From assembly GCA_005883585.1 (NCBI GenBank), contig VBFD01000007.1:1-17900 (forward strand): a stretch of 17,900 bases of DNA, given 5' to 3'. The stretch comes from UBA10449 sp005883585 (GTDB lineage: Bacteria > Chloroflexota > Dormibacteria > Dormibacterales > Dormibacteraceae). The position numbers and the translations under genes were made by a program. Shown one piece after another: positions 12,953 through 17,900 of this stretch. A model generated the notes under the pieces. It was not told where the DNA came from. It did no database searches and saw nothing but the letters and a program-made list of their open reading frames with translations. How positions within the stretch are numbered: the first letter of the stretch is position 1; every line of letters begins with the position of its first letter.

Positions 12953-12960
12953 GCGCCTAG
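12949..12960. repeat. 12-bp perfect palindrome holding both convergent stop codons
   Basis: CTAGGCGCCTAG is fully self-complementary. It contains the TAG of the zincin gene (12950-12952) and, on the other strand, the TAG of the small Rossmann-like gene (12957-12959). The two stops are 4 bp apart. With no loop it is a poor RNA hairpin, so its role as a terminator is doubtful. Confidence 0.6.
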
Positions 12961-13406
12961 TCTCGGAGCTCTTCCTCCGCGGTTTCCTCGCTGATGGGCA
13001 TCACCGCGATGGGAAGATCGGAGATGTCGAAGTAGCGCACCGGTTTGTTCATGCGCTTGGCGATGCCGACCTGGACCTTGACGCCTAGCGACAGCCGCCC
13101 GAACACCCAGACCTCGTCACAGCGGGCGAGCAGATTGTTCATCGCCTCGCGGACGATCTCTTTCGAGACGGTGTGCATGAGGTAGTAGTCGAAGAGCATG
13201 AACGGGCTCACCGGCACCATCCCCGAATCGAGCACGAACTTCTGGATGTGGGCCCGCCAGTAGAAAGCCTTGTTGGACATGGCTACATAAACGAGGCGCT
13301 TGGGGTGCCGCAGCGTTTCCTCGGCCTGGTCCATGGCGCTGGGCTTGGTCGTGGGCTGGAAGATGCGCTCGAGGATGTCCTCCGCCGCTTTCCCCGTAAT
13401 CGCCAT
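12957..13406 (-). CDS. Small Rossmann-like protein (DUF4406/DUF7768-like, deoxyribosyltransferase-type fold)
   Basis: The protein is 149 residues. A central RLVYVAMSNKAFYWRAHIQKFVLDSGMVPVSPFMLFDYY (37-75) is followed by ARCDEVWVFGRLSLGVKVQVGIAKRMNKPVRYFDI (94-128). The pattern 'strand, many-residue helix, P-x-x-P or V-S-P-F, then C-D-E-(V/L)-W-V-F-G ... G-x-K-x-E/V ... K-P-V-R-Y-F' resembles the nucleoside 2-deoxyribosyltransferase-like DUF4406/DUF7768 group. No clear catalytic Glu can be assigned; the usual E after G-x-K is V here. Function is unknown. The start ATG 13406 is preceded by a TACGAT box (13423-13418), shared with the divergent SDR gene's promoter. Confidence 0.6.
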   Translation of the reverse strand: MAITGKAAEDILERIFQPTTKPSAMDQAEETLRHPKRLVYVAMSNKAFYWRAHIQKFVLDSGMVPVSPFMLFDYYLMHTVSKEIVREAMNNLLARCDEVWVFGRLSLGVKVQVGIAKRMNKPVRYFDISDLPIAVMPISEETAEEELRD

Positions 13407-13416
13407 TGAGTCGGGC

Positions 13417-13423
13417 TATCGTA
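13417..13423. promoter_or_regulatory. Overlapping divergent -10 boxes between Rossmann-like and SDR genes
   Basis: The 7-bp core TATCGTA reads TATCGT (13417-13422) rightward, 7 bp before GTG 13430. It reads TACGAT (13423-13418) leftward, 11 bp before ATG 13406. Five base pairs are shared. The start codons are 23 bp apart, so both mRNAs would be leaderless or nearly so. No -35 is evident. Confidence 0.5.
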
Positions 13424-13429
13424 TCAGCC

Positions 13430-14200
13430 GTGTCGCCGAGCTCCCGGTTCGACCTGGACGGCCGCGTTGCCCTCGTCACCGGTGCGAGTCGCGGCATCGG
13501 CAGCGCCATAGCGGAAGCGCTGGCTGAACAGGGCGCCCAGGTGGTCCTGTCGAGCCGCAAGCAGGTGGACCTGGACGACGAAGCCGAACGGATCAACACG
13601 AAGTTTCCCGAGCGCGCCGTGGGAATCGCGGCCCACGCCGGCAGGCAGGAGGACCTCGAGCGCCTGGTCGAAGGGGTGATGACGCGCTTCTCCCGAATCG
13701 ACATCCTCGTCAACAACGCAGCCACCAACCCTTACTTCGGCCCCGTCCTGGGGGCCGAGCTGTCGGCGTGGGACAAGACGTTCGAGGTCAACCTGCGCGG
13801 CATCTTCATCCTGACCAAGCTCGTCTATGAAGCCTCGATGGAGCATCACGGCGGGGCGATCGTCAACGTGTCCAGCATCGGCGGGCTGCGGCCCGGTCTT
13901 GGCCTGGGCGTTTACAACATCACCAAGGCGGGCGTGATCATGCTCACGCGCCAGCTCGCTCGAGAGCTCGGCGGCAAGGTTCGCGTCAACGCCGTAGCGC
14001 CCGGGCTCGTCAAAACCCGTTTCGCAGAGGCGCTTTGGGGCAACGAGGCGATCCTCGACCGGGTGATCAGCTCCAACCCGATGGGCCGGATCGGCGTTCC
14101 CGACGAGATCGCCGGGGCGGTAGTGTTCCTGGTGTCAGACGCGGCGAGCTACGTGAACGGAGAGGTGCTCGTCATCGATGGGGGCGGGGGCGAGCCGTAG
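13430..14200 (+). CDS. Short-chain dehydrogenase/reductase (classical SDR)
   Basis: The frame is open from TTG 13406, but GTG 13430 is preferred: TTG overlaps the divergent start, GTG has a TATCGT box 7 bp upstream, and the first conserved residue (R-F-D-L-D-G-R-V-A-L-V-T-G) follows at once. The product is 256 residues, the classical SDR length. It has the nucleotide motif T17-G-A-S-R-G-I-G24, D-I-L-V-N-N-A-A-T-N-P-Y, catalytic Ser 149 (V-N-V-S-S-I-G-G), Y162-N-I-T-K166, and V-N-A-V-A-P-G-L-V-K-T. The NAATNPYFGPVL wording resembles DHRS4-like carbonyl reductases or 3-oxoacyl reductases. Substrate unknown. Its last 29 bp overlap the convergent epimerase gene. Confidence 0.92.
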   Translation: MSPSSRFDLDGRVALVTGASRGIGSAIAEALAEQGAQVVLSSRKQVDLDDEAERINTKFPERAVGIAAHAGRQEDLERLVEGVMTRFSRIDILVNNAATNPYFGPVLGAELSAWDKTFEVNLRGIFILTKLVYEASMEHHGGAIVNVSSIGGLRPGLGLGVYNITKAGVIMLTRQLARELGGKVRVNAVAPGLVKTRFAEALWGNEAILDRVISSNPMGRIGVPDEIAGAVVFLVSDAASYVNGEVLVIDGGGGEP

Positions 14201-15275
14201 CCGGAGCGCCAACCTCTTCGCCTTCGCCGTTTTCGGAAGCCAGCTGCCGGCTGTGGATGAAGTCTTCCAACTCTTTCTCGTACTGGTAGGCGTGCCGGTC
14301 GGGCTCATAGCGGAGCACGCGCCGTTGCTGGATGAAGTCCTCAAACGCCGCTCGCGTATCTCGTGCGGCGCGGAAGCGCAGCTCCCGCGCGGCCTTCGCC
14401 GTCGATAGAGTCCGGCCCCAACGAAGCAGATCCATGAGCTGCGGGGAAAGCGACGCCAGCCCGCTCCGTCGCAGCGCAAACGCGGTGAGCTCGAGACCAA
14501 CAGGGGGCAGCACCGGGGCATGGAGCTTGCCCGCGGCGTCGAGAAGGGCCGACAGCGGCTCAGCGCCTTGAGCGGCGATGTTGTATGCGCCGGCCGGCCC
14601 CCGCTTGGTCGCCAGGTAAAGGGCCTCGACGCAGTCGTCGCGATGGATCAGCTGCAGGATGGGATCGTACCCGGCCACCGTCGGCACGAACTCGAGGTCG
14701 AGGTAGCGAGCCAGCGGCTGCGGCTCGTCCGGGTTCAGGCTGTTGCTGAAGCGGAGTGTCAGGAGGTCGATGCCGGGGTTGCGGTCGGCGAAGTCGGATA
14801 CGTACGACTCGACCTCGACGATGTCGCGAACAAACTGGTGCTTCGAGTTCGAATCGAGCCTGTGGTCCTCGCGAAGGTTGTTCGGCAGGTCGTAGCGCGA
14901 GCCGTAGACGTGACCCGACGACTTGAGGACGAATCGCTTGACCGGGCTGTCCGCGCCGGCACAGCCGGCGAGGAGGTTCAGGGTCCCGATCACGTTCATC
15001 TCGTGAGCGCGTCGAGGATCGAGGTCGAACGAATCGACCCGGGTGAGCGTGTGCACGACCGTGTCGATGCCCACCGCTCGCACGAGCTTGCCGATCAGCG
15101 AATGGCGGATGTCGAGCTTCAGGTAGTCGGCTCGGCCTAGGTCGTATCGAGGTTCGCGGATGTCGATTCCGATCACCTCCGCAACGTCGGGGTCGTCGAC
15201 CAAACGCTGGACGACCAGCGCCCCCCACCAGCGCGCGACGCCGGTGACGAGGATCCGTCGCTTTTTTCCAGCCAT
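14172..15275 (-). CDS. NAD-dependent epimerase/dehydratase-like protein with non-canonical active site
   Basis: The protein is 367 residues. It has a Rossmann dinucleotide motif V-T-G-V-A-R-W-W-G (10-18), in the T-G-x-x-x-x-x-G form seen in actinobacterial homologues, and V-I-G-I-D-I-R-E for the adenosine end. V-L-K-S-S-G-H-V-Y-G-S follows at 116-126. Where extended SDRs have Y-x-x-x-K, this protein has F148-V-R-D-I152, so both catalytic residues appear lost. It may bind NAD(P) without oxidoreductase activity, or use other residues. The C-terminal 100 residues are charged and include ALRRSGLASLSPQLMDLLRWG. The start ATG 15275 has AAAGGA 2 bp upstream, in the 16-bp gap after the helicase stop codon, so it is likely co-transcribed with it. 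Confidence 0.82.
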   Translation of the reverse strand: MAGKKRRILVTGVARWWGALVVQRLVDDPDVAEVIGIDIREPRYDLGRADYLKLDIRHSLIGKLVRAVGIDTVVHTLTRVDSFDLDPRRAHEMNVIGTLNLLAGCAGADSPVKRFVLKSSGHVYGSRYDLPNNLREDHRLDSNSKHQFVRDIVEVESYVSDFADRNPGIDLLTLRFSNSLNPDEPQPLARYLDLEFVPTVAGYDPILQLIHRDDCVEALYLATKRGPAGAYNIAAQGAEPLSALLDAAGKLHAPVLPPVGLELTAFALRRSGLASLSPQLMDLLRWGRTLSTAKAARELRFRAARDTRAAFEDFIQQRRVLRYEPDRHAYQYEKELEDFIHSRQLASENGEGEEVGAPATARPRPHR

Positions 15276-15291
15276 CGTCCTTTAGTGTGCC

Positions 15292-17697
15292 CTACGTTCT
15301 TTTGATAACGTCGCGTTCCATCTGCGCGACCGCGCGTGAAACGACGTCGAGGAGCGGCGATTTCGCCTGGCGCAACGCGAACTCGAGCTGCCGGAGCAGC
15401 GAGTAGAGGCTCTTCATCGCTTTGATCGCGTCGCCGATGTCCACGTTGGCGGGCAGCGGGATCTTGTCCAGGGGCTCACCGGCCGACCATCGATACGCGA
15501 AGTCGATGTAGTCGTGTGACGGCTGGCGCAGGTTGGGCTCGTCGAGGTCCTTCTCCATGTCCGCGAAACGGAAGTACAGCGAGCGGACGAGCCGTGCGGT
15601 CTGTGAGATGGCGGGCGTGGGGTACCGGCGAGGTCCGGTCGGGGCCCCGCCGCGGCTGCGGCCTCGCTCGCGATCCTCGGCGGCCAGCATGACGAGGACC
15701 CCGCACAGCTCTTCGGCCGTCAGACCCTCTAGCCATCCGGCCCACACCGCCTCTGCGACGAGGATCGTGTTCTCGCCATAGATGCGGGCCGCGAACAGGC
15801 CTTTGTCGGTCGGCCGGTCGGCGGACAGGAATCCGGTCTCGGCGAGGATCCGGGACAGGCGTCGCAGCTTGCGAGCGTATTCGTCCATCTGGCCGGTCGC
15901 CTCGCGCTCGCCGGCTTCGAGCTCCTTCTGCAAGGCTCTGATCTCCGAATAGCGCTGCAGGTGCTCGCCGAAACGCGGCGAGCGCACCACCTTCAGCTTT
16001 CGCTGCCGCTCGAGCAGGCCTTTGGCTTCGACCTCCAGCTTCTGGACCAGCCTGCTGGAGTGACCCTGCGCTCGTGTGTGGCGTCCGCGCCGGTTGCGCC
16101 TCTCGGCGCCGGCGTCGCGCCGCAGCCGCCTCAGCTCGATCCGGATCGCCCTGCGCCGATCCTCGAGCTTGAAGTACTGAACGACGTCGTCCAGTGAGAC
16201 ATCGGAGTCGTCCCACATCTTGCGGATGTCATCGAGCCGGGCACGCACATTTTGCAGCCGCCCGCGCGTGGCGTCGGCCGCAAGCCGCTTCTGGAATTGC
16301 CCGAAGGACCGCTCCATGAGGCCTTCGGCCTCGGCCGGCGTGTAGACGCGAAGCAGGTTGAGGGCCATGTTGTAGCTGGGCAAAAACTTCGACTCGACGA
16401 CGAGCGTCGGCCCCATCGCCACCTCGTAGATGGTCCCGATCTCGACATCGGATTCCTTGAGGATCACGCCGTGTCCGATCACGTCGATGCCTCGGCGGCC
16501 GGCTCGGCCCATGAGCTGCGTCATCTCACCGGTGGTCAGGTTCGAGAAGCTCACGCCGTCGAACTTGGTGAACGAAGAAACGACCACGCCGCGCGCCGGC
16601 ATGTTGATGCCGAGCGAGAGCGTCTCCGTTGCAAAGACGACCTTTATGAGGCCGCGCTGGAAGAGCTCTTCGACCATCTCCTTGTGGTAGGGCAGGAGCC
16701 CGGCGTGGTGCTCGGCCATGCCGCGGCGCAGCAGCCGCGCATCGACCATGCGGCGGAACAGCGCTTCTTCGTCGCGATCCTTGAGGCCGAGCAGCCGCTC
16801 GGCCGCCACCCGGTCGATGGCCTCTTTCTCTTCGGCCGTGGTGAGGTCGAGGTCGTGATACGAGCATCGCTGTAGCGCCTCCCGGCAGCCGCGCCGGGAG
16901 AAGATGAAATAGATCGAGGGCAGGATGTCCAGGCGCCGCAGCTCCTCGATGACTTTCAGCAGGTCGTTGGAGGGAAGGCGTGTGAAGCGGCCCACCCGAT
17001 AGGACGCTTCCTCTTCCTCGGCGGCCTTGGTCCACGTGCGTTGATCGATGCCGCCGTCCTCTTTGAAAAGTGGGAAGAAGCGGTTCTGGACGGCGAGCCA
17101 CATCTTCAACTCGACCGGGCGGACGTTGTGGAAGACGGTCTCCATGCCGCCACGGTTTTCCGCCATCCACTCGGCGATCTCGCGGTAGTTGCCGATGGTC
17201 GCCGAAAGGCCGACGAGCTTGATCGATCGCGGCGCCTGGATCACGATCTCTTCCCAGACCGAGCCGCGAGGAAAGTCGTCGATGTAGTGGACCTCGTCGA
17301 GGACGACGTAAGCGACAGCGTCCAGGCGCTTGGGATCCTCGTAGATGAGGTTGCGGAGGATCTCGGTCGTCATCACGACCACCGGCGCCTCGTCGTTGAT
17401 GGTGTTCTCGCCCGTCACCAGGCCGACGGTCCGCTCGCCGTACTCGCGCACGAAATCGTGGTACTTCTGGTTGCTCAGCGCTTTCAGCGGCGTCGTGTAG
17501 ATGACCTTCGTGCCGTCACGCAGAGCGCGAAAGATCGCGTATTCGGCCACCACCGTCTTGCCGCTGGAGGTGGGGGCGCTGACCAGGACGCCGCCGGTGC
17601 CGCTGTCCAGCTTGTCGATCGCCTCGCGCTGGAAGGCGTCGAGCTTGAAGGGAAGGGTGGCCTCAAACTCCGGTGCGAGCGACTCGATGGTTTTCAC
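15292..17697 (-). CDS. helY: HelY-like Ski2/Mtr4-type DExH RNA helicase
   Basis: The protein is 801 residues from GTG 17697. Motifs in order: a Q-like F17...Q23, Walker A A-P-T-S-S-G-K-T (41-48), TPLKALSNQK (Ia), DEVH (134-137), SAT (165-167), FIFSRRGC, FATETLSLGINMPA (V) and QLMGRAGRRGID (VI). A helical, Arg-rich middle with coiled-coil-like stretches (around RLVQKLEVEAKGLLERQRKLK) is followed by a DSHCT-like C-terminal region. Such proteins unwind RNA for decay or rRNA/tRNA maturation. HelY of mycobacteria is longer (about 900 residues). GTGA overlap with the DUF503 gene upstream implies coupled translation; the epimerase follows 16 bp downstream. The gene name is given by family resemblance. 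Confidence 0.92.
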   Translation of the reverse strand: MKTIESLAPEFEATLPFKLDAFQREAIDKLDSGTGGVLVSAPTSSGKTVVAEYAIFRALRDGTKVIYTTPLKALSNQKYHDFVREYGERTVGLVTGENTINDEAPVVVMTTEILRNLIYEDPKRLDAVAYVVLDEVHYIDDFPRGSVWEEIVIQAPRSIKLVGLSATIGNYREIAEWMAENRGGMETVFHNVRPVELKMWLAVQNRFFPLFKEDGGIDQRTWTKAAEEEEASYRVGRFTRLPSNDLLKVIEELRRLDILPSIYFIFSRRGCREALQRCSYHDLDLTTAEEKEAIDRVAAERLLGLKDRDEEALFRRMVDARLLRRGMAEHHAGLLPYHKEMVEELFQRGLIKVVFATETLSLGINMPARGVVVSSFTKFDGVSFSNLTTGEMTQLMGRAGRRGIDVIGHGVILKESDVEIGTIYEVAMGPTLVVESKFLPSYNMALNLLRVYTPAEAEGLMERSFGQFQKRLAADATRGRLQNVRARLDDIRKMWDDSDVSLDDVVQYFKLEDRRRAIRIELRRLRRDAGAERRNRRGRHTRAQGHSSRLVQKLEVEAKGLLERQRKLKVVRSPRFGEHLQRYSEIRALQKELEAGEREATGQMDEYARKLRRLSRILAETGFLSADRPTDKGLFAARIYGENTILVAEAVWAGWLEGLTAEELCGVLVMLAAEDRERGRSRGGAPTGPRRYPTPAISQTARLVRSLYFRFADMEKDLDEPNLRQPSHDYIDFAYRWSAGEPLDKIPLPANVDIGDAIKAMKSLYSLLRQLEFALRQAKSPLLDVVSRAVAQMERDVIKRT

Positions 17698-17900
17698 AGG
17701 CGCACCAGCTCGGTCGACACGTCCGTGATCCGGGCGCCGGCGGAGTGGGTCTCGATGTATGCGAGGGCGGCGGCCAGCACCTCGTCGGCATGGCGGCCGT
17801 CTGCGCTGACGCAGGCGATGGCCAGCTCGGCCAGCTGCCAGCGGTCACGCTCGCCAACTTCGGCCGCGGCAACCTGAAACTCGGCCCGGACGCGGCGCAG
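17694..17900 (-). CDS. DUF503 (YlxP-like) protein, N-terminus beyond window edge
   Basis: The frame is open from the window edge to TGA at 17696-17694 and gives the last 68 residues. VRAEFQVAAAEVGERDRWQLAELAIACVSAD, then an ETHSAGARITDVSTELVRL end, match DUF503/YlxP proteins, which are about 90-100 residues and carry V-A-E-V-G-D-x-D-x-W-Q-R-A-x-L. In Bacillus ylxP sits in the infB-rbfA region and is thought to be tied to translation or ribosome function. Here its stop overlaps the helicase GTG by 4 bp (GTGA), a coupled arrangement. The N-terminus is not seen. Confidence 0.85.
   Translation of the reverse strand: MRRVRAEFQVAAAEVGERDRWQLAELAIACVSADGRHADEVLAAALAYIETHSAGARITDVSTELVRL

Noticed and set aside
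1..17900. Mobile elements, defence islands, CRISPR arrays, tRNAs
   Set aside because: No transposase, integrase, restriction or Cas motifs, no regularly spaced repeats, and no cloverleaf found by eye. Gene content looks like a housekeeping and metabolic chromosome segment.

Overview
This window is ordinary chromosomal DNA from a GC-rich bacterium. I see no phage genes, transposases, CRISPR array, rRNA or tRNA. Several families point to an actinobacterium or a Chloroflexota/Dormibacterota-type organism: a HelY/Mtr4-type helicase, a Zincin_2 (DUF2342) protein of the sort annotated as coenzyme F420-associated, an HspR-like MerR regulator, a class III cyclase fused to an AAA ATPase and TPRs, and an acyl-CoA carboxylase beta subunit. 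The many starts with a TANNNT box just upstream and no Shine-Dalgarno sequence fit the same groups, where leaderless mRNAs are common. The assignment is an inference from gene content, not from a marker gene.

Layout. 1-905 (minus): a PPOX-type split-barrel protein, then a MOSC-domain protein cut by the window edge. 928-1846 (plus): a short AraC-type regulator and a VOC/glyoxalase-fold protein, closed by a strong hairpin. 1885-2310 (minus) and 2334-5168 (plus): a lone cyclic-nucleotide-binding domain protein, divergent from a 944-residue zinc-ribbon/class III cyclase/AAA/TPR protein. 5172-5966 (minus): a GNAT acetyltransferase. 5965-8113 (plus): a UbiE-like methyltransferase, a UbiA-like membrane protein and a hemolysin III (PAQR-type) membrane protein. 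8110-10996 (minus): an apparent operon of MntP-like transporter, enoyl-CoA hydratase-like protein and acyl-CoA carboxylase carboxyltransferase. 11201-12952 (plus): an HspR-like MerR protein, a 64-residue zinc-ribbon protein and a membrane-anchored zincin. 12957-13406 (minus): a small Rossmann-like protein. 13430-14200 (plus): an SDR oxidoreductase. 14172-17900 (minus): a DUF503 protein (partial), a HelY-like helicase and an atypical NAD-dependent epimerase, apparently one operon.

The most informative signal lies between the genes. In three divergent pairs (905/928, 2310/2334 and 13406/13430) the two predicted -10 boxes overlap on opposite strands inside a 7-10 bp core, with start codons about 5-11 nt downstream on each side. 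These look like compact bidirectional promoters that produce leaderless or nearly leaderless mRNAs. Single -10 boxes of the same kind precede the methyltransferase, hemolysin III and zincin genes. Convergent genes are packed just as tightly: they share CTAG stop codons, a 12-bp palindrome carrying both stops, or a 29-bp coding overlap.

Functionally, the divergent cyclase and nucleotide-sensor pair is a candidate signalling module of unusual economy. Several proteins also lack family-typical catalytic or ligand residues: the cNMP sensor, MntP, the enoyl-CoA hydratase and the epimerase. I see no obviously new defence system or mobile system here. The findings listed are leads at the level of promoter architecture and unusual family members.
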